DNA from: Candidatus Omnitrophota bacterium | GTDB taxonomy: Bacteria; Omnitrophota; Omnitrophia; Omnitrophales; Aquincolibacteriaceae | Direction of reading: 5' to 3' | Assembly: GCA_016196565.1 (NCBI GenBank) | Contig: JACPXK010000069.1 | Span: 1-38,372, forward strand | Length of the DNA stretch: 38,372 bases | Shown: positions 1 to 7,110 of the stretch, one piece after another | Numbering within the stretch: position 1 is the first letter of the stretch | How the letters are laid out: each line of letters starts with the position of its first letter | Notes under the pieces: model-generated | Database searches by the model: none | The model's input: only the letters and a program-made list of their open reading frames with translations | Told to the model about the DNA's origin: nothing | Program-made: the position numbers and the translations under genes

Positions 1-133
1 AGCCAGCGCTTTGCCTGCGGCTTCCTTCAGATTCCATCTCGCGATGGACACCCTTGCCGTCCAGCTAACAATTCCCCTTGCCGGGTTTGTGAAGGACTTT
101 CACCTTCAAGTGAGTGCGCCCTGCCGGGCGCAC
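1..133 (-). mobile_element. 5' end of a group II intron (domain I), cut by the window edge
   Basis: Read on the minus strand, the sequence starts at 133 with GTGCG, the consensus 5' end of group II introns. It continues with a short self-pairing element (GTGCGCCC / GGGCGCAC) and with GGTGAAAGTCC, a stretch common near the start of bacterial group II introns. It lies immediately after an intrinsic terminator and its short T-rich tail, which is the insertion preference of group IIC introns. Only about 133 bases of domain I are in the window, so the reverse transcriptase/maturase and domains V-VI, if present, lie to the left. No coding sequence is seen here. The class assignment rests on the insertion site and is less sure than the group II call. 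Confidence 0.68.
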
Positions 134-171
134 AAACAAAAGGGACAGATCGATGATTGATCTGTCCCTTT
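134..171 (-). terminator. Rho-independent terminator of the peptidoglycan-binding lipoprotein gene
   Basis: A perfect 13-bp stem (139-151 paired with 159-171, arm AAAGGGACAGATC) with a 7-base loop is followed, on the minus strand, by TTTTGTTT. It lies about 40 bases after the stop codon of the lipoprotein gene at 213. The group II intron begins directly at the end of the T tract. Confidence 0.85.
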
Positions 172-212
172 ATCGGCTAAAAAAATATTTTAATGAACGC
201 AGGCGTTATGAA

Positions 213-674
213 CTATTTCCCGCTTTCAAGAAAGGAGCTTAATTTGTTCCAGGTTTGACGGCCGACCACACCATCGGCTTCAAGCCCATTGTCGGATTGA
301 AAACTTTTTACGGCATCGCGTGTCGCGGGACCGATTTTTCCGTCCACACCCCCTTGATAATACCCGGCATTTTTGAGAGCCTTTTGAATATTAGCGGAAG
401 GCAGTTCAAAACCGGAAGGGGTGCGGTAAATTCCTTGCGCCACAGAAGCGCTTCCTGATACGGAACGGCGCGAACCTGCCGAGACATTGTCTCCGGCTTG
501 AATGGCGGCGCGGGTTTCCTGAAGGGCTTGATCAAGACGCACGACTTCATCGGTCAAAGCGCTGATTTGGGTCTGCATGGAATTCATTTGTTTATTTTTT
601 TTGGAAGCGCAGCCGGTAAAGGCAAGCATGATTCCCAACGCGAAAAGCATACTTAAGCGAAGTGATCGGTTCAT
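213..674 (-). CDS. Lipoprotein with C-terminal peptidoglycan-binding domain
   Basis: A 153-residue protein. The N-terminus is a lipoprotein signal peptide: positive MNRSLR, a hydrophobic core, and a lipobox ending A-F-T-G-C with the lipidated cysteine at 22. Residues about 30-60 look like a short coiled coil, as in Lpp/Pcp-type outer-membrane lipoproteins. Residues about 95-150 form a PG_binding_1 domain (GYYQGGVDGKIGPATRDAV, then a second half with DGVVGRQTW). The inferred role is to tether the outer membrane to the cell wall. The ribosome site AAGGAG lies about 10 bases before the ATG. The gene is followed by its own terminator, so it probably ends a transcript. The family assignment is firm; the physiological role is inferred. 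Confidence 0.85.
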   Translation of the reverse strand: MNRSLRLSMLFALGIMLAFTGCASKKNKQMNSMQTQISALTDEVVRLDQALQETRAAIQAGDNVSAGSRRSVSGSASVAQGIYRTPSGFELPSANIQKALKNAGYYQGGVDGKIGPATRDAVKSFQSDNGLEADGVVGRQTWNKLSSFLESGK

Positions 675-801
675 TAGGGAGTTTCTCCTTATTTGTGGGT
701 TAAGAGGTGATTAAAACTTTGTGATACGCGCGTAATCTAACAAAATTGCTTTTCAAAATCAATGAAAACATCGGTACAAAACCCGTTTTTATGAGTCTTT
801 A

Positions 802-1500
802 TTAATTGCGCCGGCGGCCAAAAATGCGGAGCAGCAGCAAAAACAAATTGATAAAATCCAGGTAAAGGGCCAAAGCGCCGAGCAAGGCCATTTTCTGCAA
901 ACTCTCGTGGGAATCAAATCCCCGGGCATGAATCATCTTTAGCTTTTGTGTATCATAAGCTGTCAATCCCACAAAAATTAAAACCCCTACATAGGTAATG
1001 CCCCAGTAAAGAATGGGGTTGGCGAAAAACATATTCACGAGCGATGCGATAATCAACCCGATCAAAGCCATGAAGGCGATATTGCCCACCGAGCTTAAAT
1101 CCGTTTTGGTGACATAGCCGTAAAGGCTGACTGCCGCAAAAGTTCCGGCGGTAATAAAAAAGGTGGTGGCAATGGAAACGGAGGTGTAAATCAGAAAAAT
1201 GGAGGAAAGGAGTATTCCATTCAACATGGCATAAACCCCGAATCCAAAAATGGCCGTACTGGCACTGATTTTTGCAATGGCTGCGCTAAGCCAAAACACA
1301 ATGCCGAGCTGGGCCACGACCAGGATAATGAGAAGAACCGGATTTCTCATAATCGTCATCAAAAAATTGGGGTTCGAGGCCGTCCATGCGGCCACAACAC
1401 CTGTCATGATAAGTCCCGCGGCCATCCAAAAATAAACCGCGGAAAGAAAGCTGCGCTGCGAAATTTCTGACTGCGATAGCGATAATGAATTGTCGTTCAT
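802..1500 (-). CDS. Bax inhibitor-1 / YccA-YbhL family membrane protein
   Basis: A 232-residue integral membrane protein with about seven hydrophobic segments and the BI-1 family ending (GLTAYDTQKLK, then ALALYLDFINLFLLLLRIFG). The conserved aspartates of that C-terminal region (TAYDTQ and LYLDFIN) are present; in the structurally studied family member BsYetJ such aspartates form a pH-sensitive calcium leak. The role in bacteria is usually described as a calcium channel or a modulator of membrane protease FtsH; no partner is visible here. A strong ribosome site GGAGGAG sits four bases before the ATG. The gene follows trmI after two hairpins at 1513-1566, which may set its expression relative to the upstream genes. 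Confidence 0.88.
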   Translation of the reverse strand: MNDNSLSLSQSEISQRSFLSAVYFWMAAGLIMTGVVAAWTASNPNFLMTIMRNPVLLIILVVAQLGIVFWLSAAIAKISASTAIFGFGVYAMLNGILLSSIFLIYTSVSIATTFFITAGTFAAVSLYGYVTKTDLSSVGNIAFMALIGLIIASLVNMFFANPILYWGITYVGVLIFVGLTAYDTQKLKMIHARGFDSHESLQKMALLGALALYLDFINLFLLLLRIFGRRRN

Positions 1501-1512
1501 GGCTCCTCCAAT

Positions 1513-1537
1513 AAATCAAAACTTCAAGTTTTGATTT
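1513..1537. repeat. Perfect 12-bp AT-rich palindrome before the BI-1 gene
   Basis: The arms AAATCAAAACTT and AAGTTTTGATTT are perfectly complementary around a single central base. On the minus strand the hairpin ends about 5 bases before the GGAGGAG ribosome site of the Bax-inhibitor gene, so folding could affect translation start. It may instead be one more member of the small palindromic repeats in this genome. Confidence 0.6.
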
Positions 1538-1544
1538 GTTTATT

Positions 1545-1568
1545 GTCCTGAGACATTGGTCTCAGGGC
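1545..1568 (-). terminator. Possible weak terminator or processing hairpin after trmI
   Basis: An 8-bp stem CCTGAGAC/GTCTCAGG with a four-base loop, extendable by a wobble pair and a further pair, lies just after the trmI stop codon on the minus strand. The tail that follows (ACAATAAAC) is not a U tract, so a true terminator is doubtful; partial termination or mRNA end protection is possible. Confidence 0.4.
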
Positions 1569-1571
1569 TTA

Positions 1572-2417
1572 TTACATTACTTTGATGCCGAAAACCAAAA
1601 ATTCAGTGTGGGAAACCATGCGCTGAACCGGGCGGGACTTCCCTTCCCGGGCCAGGATTTCCCGTTGTAAAAGTTCCACAGCCTCGACTTGAATAAAACC
1701 GGCACGCCTTAAAGTTTCGGCCATTCTTTCGATTTGATTAAAAGTGGGATTAAGACTGACCACACGTCCTCCCGATTTGAGTGCCTCTTTGACCACTTCC
1801 ACTTCTTCCCAAGGCTGAGGAATGTCGAGAACGACGGCGTCGAAATCTTTTTCGCCAAAAGGTTCTGCGGCCACGCGTTGTTCAAAAGAAACAAACGCGT
1901 CGAGTCCGGCACGTTTTATATTTTTCACGGCATTTTTAGGAAGGTCGGTGCGCCGGTCATAAGTAAACACACGGCCGGAAGGCGCCACCATTTGGGCGAG
2001 GGCCATGGTGAGCGAACCCGAACCGGTTCCCACTTCAAGCACTTTGCAGCCCGAATGAATGCCGGCTTTCATCATTAAAAAGGCGGCGTCTTTGGGATAA
2101 ATAATTCCGCTTTCGCGCGAGGCCTTCATCATAAGATCTTCCATGGAAGGCTTTAAAAGATAGCCGGTGCCGTGATCGCAAATCACTTTTTGGCCGAAAT
2201 CCTGGCCGATCCATTCGTCCACGAGCAAGGGTTTGCCGCAATGAATGCCGACGCGTTTGCCCCGCGTCACTTCCACCATGTAGGTGGTCTCCCCTTCAAA
2301 CCAGAGGAGGACAAGGCTTCCCTCTTTGATTTTATTGGAATTGGGAGACAGGTCACTGCCAGGAAGTATCACCGGCAAAGTTATTTCAGGAATAATGGCC
2401 GTATTTTCTGCAGACAT
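1572..2417 (-). CDS. trmI: tRNA (adenine-58-N1)-methyltransferase TrmI
   Basis: A 281-residue SAM-dependent methyltransferase that makes m1A58 in the T loop of tRNA. Visible signatures of the TrmI/Gcd14 family: N-terminal beta domain, then GIIYPKDAA, SAM motif I LEVGTGSGSLTMALA, the catalytic-loop motif LDIPQPWE, and the C-terminal MVSHTEFLVF. I place the start at 2417 (MSAENTAII): an upstream ATG at 2480 would run deep into the preceding HAD gene, whereas 2417 lies 4 bases after that gene's stop, with AGAAGGG as ribosome site. The bacterial enzyme works as a homotetramer. It sits in a string with HAD phosphatase and receiver genes, with no functional link that I can see. Confidence 0.93.
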   Translation of the reverse strand: MSAENTAIIPEITLPVILPGSDLSPNSNKIKEGSLVLLWFEGETTYMVEVTRGKRVGIHCGKPLLVDEWIGQDFGQKVICDHGTGYLLKPSMEDLMMKASRESGIIYPKDAAFLMMKAGIHSGCKVLEVGTGSGSLTMALAQMVAPSGRVFTYDRRTDLPKNAVKNIKRAGLDAFVSFEQRVAAEPFGEKDFDAVVLDIPQPWEEVEVVKEALKSGGRVVSLNPTFNQIERMAETLRRAGFIQVEAVELLQREILAREGKSRPVQRMVSHTEFLVFGIKVM

Positions 2418-2421
2418 TCGA

Positions 2422-3087
2422 TTACCAACCCTTCTTTTTCGCGAGTTCCAGAAGCTCCGGAAAACCATCCACCAGAGCATCAGGGCGGGCTAATTTTAGC
2501 TCATTTTGATCCGAAAAGCCATGAGTGATAAGGACTATTTCAATCCCTGCGGCACGGGCGGTTTCGGTGTCCACCAGGCTGTCTCCTACCATTAATGCCT
2601 CTTCCGGCCTGACGGATTCTCTTTCCATGATTTCCAAAAGGGCGGCGGGCGAGGGTTTTTGAGGATACCCGGAATTGCCGGCCACGACTTCAAAGAAATA
2701 AGCCCCTACGCCCAGCTCATTCAAAAGGTCCTGGGAAAAAGGATTGGGTTTATTGGTCAGAACCATTTGTTTGCGGGATTTGAAATACTGCAAAAATTCG
2801 GCGGTGCCCGGATAAAGGCGGCTGTGGTCCATCATATGTTCGCCGTAATGCTTGCGGTAAATCTTTGCGCCCTGCTCGATTTTTTTCTCGTCAGAAGTTT
2901 TGAGGCAGGATTTGATGAGATGATGAAGGCCGCGGCCGACATAAGTCCAAATTTCTTCGCGCGCGAGCTTGGCCTCGCCCATCATGGTGAGCATATAATT
3001 GGCGGCAAGCGTAATGTCTTCGCGGGTGTCGACCAGCGTTCCGTCTAAATCGTAAACAATGAGGCTTTTGGGGGCAGGCGTATTCAG
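2422..3087 (-). CDS. HAD-family phosphatase, phosphoglycolate-phosphatase-like, with non-ATG start
   Basis: A HAD hydrolase of about 221 residues. Motif I is IVYDLDGTLVDT with the nucleophile and acid aspartates; then LTNKPNPF (motif II), and KPSPAAL with GDSLVDTETARAAG (motifs III and IV). The helical cap between them is the type seen in Gph. No ATG, GTG or TTG occurs in frame before motif I. The first ATG (2994) would delete the catalytic aspartates and cannot be the start. The best candidate is CTG at 3087, which overlaps the stop of the receiver gene as CTGA, imitating the ATGA couplings elsewhere in this window. ATT just before the motif is an alternative. Substrate is unknown; phosphoglycolate is the family's usual one. 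Confidence 0.82.
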   Translation of the reverse strand: MNTPAPKSLIVYDLDGTLVDTREDITLAANYMLTMMGEAKLAREEIWTYVGRGLHHLIKSCLKTSDEKKIEQGAKIYRKHYGEHMMDHSRLYPGTAEFLQYFKSRKQMVLTNKPNPFSQDLLNELGVGAYFFEVVAGNSGYPQKPSPAALLEIMERESVRPEEALMVGDSLVDTETARAAGIEIVLITHGFSDQNELKLARPDALVDGFPELLELAKKKGW

Positions 3088-3458
3088 GGCTTTTTGTTGA
3101 TGAGGCTCATAAGTTCGGTTTCGAGATAACCGAGGCTAAAGGGTTTAAGAATGTAATTAATGGCTCCGAGTTTTTTGGCTTTATTAATCCGGGATTCATC
3201 GTTTAGGGCCGTAATCATAATCACTTGGGTTTTGGGGTAATTTTCGCGGATTTTTTCCAGCACTTCCAGGCCGTCTATGCCCGGCATCATAACGTCAAGG
3301 AGGACAATATCGGGATTTTCCTTGGCCATAATCTGAAGGGCGTCTTCCCCGCCGCCGGCCCCGAACACGGTCAAATCACGTTCGGAAAGGAAGTCCTCGA
3401 GAAAAAGCCTGACGTCTTCTTCGTCGTCCACCACTAAGATTTTTTTTGTGTCGGTCAT
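3084..3458 (-). CDS. Stand-alone response-regulator receiver domain (CheY-like)
   Basis: A 124-residue single receiver domain with no output domain. The acidic pocket is D11-D12, the phospho-acceptor is D55 (IVLLDVMMPGIDG), the switch residue is T83 (MITA) and the conserved lysine is K105 (LKPF). The start at 3458 is chosen because AGGA lies 7-8 bases upstream and the receiver fold begins right after it; the upstream extension to 3533 runs through a palindromic repeat and has no family character. No histidine kinase is nearby, so the partner must be encoded elsewhere. Output is presumably by protein-protein contact. Confidence 0.9.
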   Translation of the reverse strand: MTDTKKILVVDDEEDVRLFLEDFLSERDLTVFGAGGGEDALQIMAKENPDIVLLDVMMPGIDGLEVLEKIRENYPKTQVIMITALNDESRINKAKKLGAINYILKPFSLGYLETELMSLINKKP

Positions 3459-3494
3459 ATTGATAATCCTGCAAGAATTATACCACAACCCAAA

Positions 3495-3522
3495 AGGGGC
3501 GGTCCGCCAAAGGCGGCAGTCC
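3495..3522. repeat. GC-rich hairpin with CCGCCAAAGGCGG core
   Basis: The core 3504-3516 is a perfect 5-bp palindrome around AAA, and the flanks (GGGAC / CGCCC on the minus strand) extend the stem imperfectly. On the minus strand it is followed by TTTT. It lies between the zinc-ribbon gene and the receiver gene and could work as a weak terminator or be another dispersed palindrome. Confidence 0.4.
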
Positions 3523-3550
3523 CGATTTCCCATAAAAAATAATTAAAGCC

Positions 3551-3580
3551 GGGGCCAGGCCCCTCGGTGCCAGGCTTCTT
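3551..3580 (-). repeat. Family A palindromic repeat (AAGAAGCCTGGCACC...), intergenic copy
   Basis: The minus strand matches, almost base for base, the copies at 9413-9445 and 19562-19594: AAGAAGCCTGG, then CACCGAG, then GGGGCCTGGCCCC. The last block is itself a palindrome. This copy lies between the receiver gene and the zinc-ribbon gene, directly behind the latter's stop codon. Confidence 0.8.
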
Positions 3581-3584
3581 GATT

Positions 3585-3755
3585 TTAGTGTTTGCGCTCA
3601 TGACCGCCGCCGCGGCCGTCCTCATGCCAATCGTATTCGTGCTCGCGTTCGTCGCCGGAACATTTTTCGCAGCGAATAAGATGATGCCCGTGACGGTTCA
3701 CGTCTTCCGAGCCTTCGCTCGAATCAAAGTTTTTTCCGCAAAAATTACAGAACAT
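3585..3755 (-). CDS. Small zinc-ribbon protein
   Basis: A 56-residue protein starting MFCNFCGKNF, with a second pair C-E-K-C about 30 residues later, giving a CxxC...CxxC zinc ribbon. The tail is rich in histidine, aspartate and glycine (HEYDWHEDGRGGGHERKH). The start at 3755 overlaps the end of addA by 11 bases, indicating translational coupling. The longer in-frame extension upstream would lie wholly within addA and puts non-family sequence before the ribbon. Similar tiny ribbons (FmdB-like) are common but of unknown role. The His-rich tail might bind metal. Confidence 0.65.
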   Translation of the reverse strand: MFCNFCGKNFDSSEGSEDVNRHGHHLIRCEKCSGDEREHEYDWHEDGRGGGHERKH

Positions 3756-6700
3756 TGGCGGCCCCGAGCCCGAGAATTTCTTCCTGAATTTGGCGAAGCT
3801 TGATTCCAAAATCCGCCAGGGCCTTTTCGTCAAAAGGGATTTCGTGATTGTAATTATTTTTCAAAAAATAAATCATGCCTGAATCCGGAATTTTACCCAA
3901 AATCCGCGAAACGGCAAGGGCATAAATTTGAATTTGTAAATCATAGCCGGAAGAAGCAATTTTGTCGGCACTTCCCACGGCCGTTTTGTAATCGAGCACG
4001 TACCAATGGCCGCGGGCATCTTGAAAAAGAAGGTCAATCACCCCATAAATCAGCCCGTGTCTTTCGTTTAAGACAAACGGGAGTTCCCGGTAAACCGCCT
4101 TGGCCTGCTGAAGTTTTTTAAAAACAGGACTTGCGGCAAAGTTTTTGAGTATTTTTTCGGCTTCGCCGGTGCGCTCTTCCATTCCACGAAAGAAAAACTC
4201 CAGCCAATCGCGGGAAATTTTCCCGGCATTTGCAAAATCCAGTTTTTCCAAAACCCGGTGAACCGCGGTTCCGAAGTCCGCAGCGTTGGTTCCCTCTTCT
4301 TCGCTAAACCACTCCGGTTCGTTTTCGTCAAAATTAACCGGCAAATTAGGGTAACCGATTTCATAAACGCGCCTGTAAGCGGCCGGGTCTTTTTGATAAA
4401 GGGCGTAGGCCGAAACAGGAAGGTCGATGACACGGCCCGGTATTCTTTTGGCGGGGACAATTTGCGCGAGAATCTGCCGGGCCCGGCTTTCGATTTTTTC
4501 GCGCTCGGATTTTGTTTTGAGAAAATTCTCCGCCGGCTGGGGCGTAAAATCTCCGAACACCTCCTGCATGATTTTTCTTTCGGCAAGCGGCTGTTTGGCC
4601 CGCCCCGAAAAATCTCCGCCGTCTTCATGCACGGTCAATTTTTCCAGGCATTCCGGCATGGCCATCAGCCAATCCATCCACGACGACATTTCGTGGAAAT
4701 TTTCATTTTCCTTCTTTTTTTCCTTCCGCACTCCGCTCAAAATCAAACGGTGTTTGGCGCGCGTGAGCGCCACGTAAAAAAGCCTTTTGCGTTCTTCCTT
4801 GTCTTTGCGCTGCAGGGCCGCGTTGATTTTTTCCCAGCCGGCCGGCTGTTCTTCTTCGAGAGTCAATTCATTGCGCACACGCAGGGAATACCCCTCTGCG
4901 GCTTTCGCGATAATGGTTTTGGACTCCGGGGACTGTTTGGCGCGCCCCAAATCAGCGACGAACACGACGGGAAATTCCAGCCCTTTGGCGGCGTGAACCG
5001 ACAAAAGCCGCACCACACGCCCGCTTTCCTCGGCTTCAATCTGGGCTTCCGCCTCGCGCACTTCGCGGGTTTCGAGACGGCGAATGGTCCTCAGAAAATC
5101 CGCCATCGCGAGAGGCTCCGCGGACTCAAATTGCCGGGCGAGGCTGATCAATTTTTTGAGATTGGCGTATTTGCGCACTCCCTGAGGGCCGGCCAGAAGG
5201 GTCAATTCATAGGAAGTTCTCGCCAGGACAAAATCTAAAAGTTCCGGCAGTTTTAAACGGTCTTTGACGGCCGCGAGCTCTCCGGCCACGGTCAGAAAAA
5301 ATCTTATTTTTTGTTTTTCCGTTTCCGGAATTTCCGCGATGTCTTCAAAAACTTTGACCCCCTCGTAAAGCGGCGTGGACTCTTCCCTTTTATCATTTTG
5401 CTTGGCGCGGTGGGCCAGCCAGAACAAGGTGTCGTCCTTCAATTGAAAAAGCGGCGAGCGCAGACTGGCCGCGAGCGGAATGTCTGCCAGCGGATTTTCG
5501 AGGAAGGAAAGAAAACTGATCATGTCCCTAATTTCGGGCTGATGATAAAAGCCGCGCCCGGAAATCACATAATAAGGAATGCCCTTGCGCTTTAGGGCCT
5601 GTTCATAAAGGCCGGTGTCGGTCATGGCCTGAAACAAAATCGCCATGTCTCCAAAAAGCACTCCCTCTTCGGCAAGCCCGAGAATTTTATCGGCAATCAT
5701 GGAAGCCTCGCGCATGCGGCTTGCCGCAAGACTCTCGCCTTCTTTGGGATTGATTAAAAGAAGTTCGGGGCTTGCGCTCGCGTGTTTTTCGGCGAAGGCC
5801 GCGAGCGGTTCGTAGGAAAATCCGTCTTCGGCCCACAAATTCTGAAAAAAGAGATTAATCCATTCAAGGACCGTTTCGCCGGTCCTGAAATTTTCCGCAA
5901 GCGTAATGGTCATGCCCGATTTTTGGGTTAAATAGGCCTTTTCCTTTTCGAGGAACAAAGAAGCCTCGGCGCCGCGGAAGGCATAAATGGATTGTTTGTA
6001 ATCCCCCACAAAAAAAAGATTGTCCCCCGAAGCCAGAAGTTCGATCAAGTCCAGCTGGCGGCGGTTGGTGTCCTGAAATTCGTCGACCATAATTTGACGG
6101 AATTTTTCCCGGTAACGCAGGAGGATTTTCCCCGAAATTTTGTCTTTTTTGCGGAAAAGCTTGAGTGCCAAAATTTCCAAATCGTCGAAATCGAGAACGC
6201 CCTCTGCTTTTTTCTTTTTTTCGTAGGCCCCTTCGAAAAGAAGCGCCAGTTTTTCGAATTTTTCTTTCCAGGGCCCGGCCAGGATTTCGATTTTTCCGGT
6301 GAGGAATTTTTTGCAAAGCGAGCTGATTTCTTTCCAAGTTTCTTTAATTCCGCCTTTCCCCCGTTTTGAAAAATCCTTGAACCACAGGCGGAAATCTTCG
6401 ATCGCCTGCCAGTCCCAGCTTTTCAGTTTTTCAAAGCGTTTGAACTCTCCGGCCAGTTTTTCCTCGCCGAGTTGAGCGAGCAGTTCAAAAACCTTACGAG
6501 ATTCTTCGGCCTTCGGCCTCAGAATGACGGCGCTACCCTTCTCGTCATCCTGAGCGGAGCGAAAGATCTCATGATTAAAAAACTCCGCCAATGTTTTCCC
6601 TTCCTGGCGGGCCGCCTCAAAAACTTTCCGGACGCCGTCTTTGATTTTCCGCTCGCCGTAAACATGAAGCAGCTCGAAAACCTCACTGCCTTTCTGGCAA

Positions 6701-7110
6701 TGAATCTCGAGAATTTCGTCCAGGGCCTGCTCCGCCAAAAAATCCATTTCCTCCTCTTCAATCACACGGAAATCGGGGTTCACGCCCGCCTCGAGGGGAT
6801 GCTCTTTTAAAATGCGGGCGGCAAAGGCGTGAATCGTGGAAATATAAGCGGATTCGAGTTTGCGCATCTCGGCCTCCTGCCCGGCCCCGGCAAGACCTTC
6901 GCGAATACGCCTTTTTATTTCATTGGCAGCCTTTTCGGTGAAGGTAAGCGCGAGAATTTCTGTTACAAGCGCCTTCTTTGAAATGACAAAATTCAGAAAC
7001 CGGGCCACCAAAACGGAGGTTTTCCCGGTCCCGGCTCCCGCCGAAACCAGAATATTCTCACCGCCGTGCTGAGCTGCTAACCGCTGGCTTTTCGTCGGTT
7101 CGTATTTCAT
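3745..7110 (-). CDS. addA: AddA-type helicase-nuclease subunit (UvrD/RecB superfamily)
   Basis: An approximately 1121-residue SF1 helicase with a C-terminal PD-(D/E)XK nuclease. In order: Q motif TKSQRLA (6-12), Walker A SAGAGTGKT (23-31), Walker B VDEFQDTNRR, motif III FVGDYKQSIYAFRGA, motif V LLSVHAAKGLEFPVVF, motif VI RLFYVALTRAKHR, and the nuclease core VLDYKTAVG followed by Q-I-Q-I-Y-A-L. With AddB it would process double-strand ends for recombination, the RecBCD role. Start at 7110 (MKYEPTKSQ) has GAGGA nine bases upstream and overlaps the end of addB by 53 bases. The segment encoded by 6499-6571 (about EIFRSAQDDEKGSAVILRPK) is an in-frame palindromic repeat and not part of the fold. 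Confidence 0.92.
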   Translation of the reverse strand: MKYEPTKSQRLAAQHGGENILVSAGAGTGKTSVLVARFLNFVISKKALVTEILALTFTEKAANEIKRRIREGLAGAGQEAEMRKLESAYISTIHAFAARILKEHPLEAGVNPDFRVIEEEEMDFLAEQALDEILEIHCQKGSEVFELLHVYGERKIKDGVRKVFEAARQEGKTLAEFFNHEIFRSAQDDEKGSAVILRPKAEESRKVFELLAQLGEEKLAGEFKRFEKLKSWDWQAIEDFRLWFKDFSKRGKGGIKETWKEISSLCKKFLTGKIEILAGPWKEKFEKLALLFEGAYEKKKKAEGVLDFDDLEILALKLFRKKDKISGKILLRYREKFRQIMVDEFQDTNRRQLDLIELLASGDNLFFVGDYKQSIYAFRGAEASLFLEKEKAYLTQKSGMTITLAENFRTGETVLEWINLFFQNLWAEDGFSYEPLAAFAEKHASASPELLLINPKEGESLAASRMREASMIADKILGLAEEGVLFGDMAILFQAMTDTGLYEQALKRKGIPYYVISGRGFYHQPEIRDMISFLSFLENPLADIPLAASLRSPLFQLKDDTLFWLAHRAKQNDKREESTPLYEGVKVFEDIAEIPETEKQKIRFFLTVAGELAAVKDRLKLPELLDFVLARTSYELTLLAGPQGVRKYANLKKLISLARQFESAEPLAMADFLRTIRRLETREVREAEAQIEAEESGRVVRLLSVHAAKGLEFPVVFVADLGRAKQSPESKTIIAKAAEGYSLRVRNELTLEEEQPAGWEKINAALQRKDKEERKRLFYVALTRAKHRLILSGVRKEKKKENENFHEMSSWMDWLMAMPECLEKLTVHEDGGDFSGRAKQPLAERKIMQEVFGDFTPQPAENFLKTKSEREKIESRARQILAQIVPAKRIPGRVIDLPVSAYALYQKDPAAYRRVYEIGYPNLPVNFDENEPEWFSEEEGTNAADFGTAVHRVLEKLDFANAGKISRDWLEFFFRGMEERTGEAEKILKNFAASPVFKKLQQAKAVYRELPFVLNERHGLIYGVIDLLFQDARGHWYVLDYKTAVGSADKIASSGYDLQIQIYALAVSRILGKIPDSGMIYFLKNNYNHEIPFDEKALADFGIKLRQIQEEILGLGAANVL
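6499..6571. repeat. Family C palindromic repeat inserted in frame in addA
   Basis: The two ends are imperfect inverted repeats: GAGATTCTTCGGCC...AGAATGACG on the plus strand and the complement of CGTCATCCTGAGCGGAGCG...GATCTC. Sequences of this kind (CTTCGG..CCTCAGAATGAC, CATCCTGAGCGGAGCGAA) look like dispersed non-coding repeats that I associate with many bacterial genomes, yet here they are translated without a stop inside addA, adding about 24 residues between two helices upstream of the helicase motifs. Confidence 0.75.

Noticed and set aside
2422..2994. ATG at 2994 as the start of the HAD phosphatase
   Set aside because: It would remove the DLDGTLVDT catalytic motif, which is present in frame just upstream.
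4258..5238. Long plus-strand open frames opposite addA and addB
   Set aside because: They are antisense shadows of strongly conserved helicase-nuclease genes and have no ribosome site or family motif.
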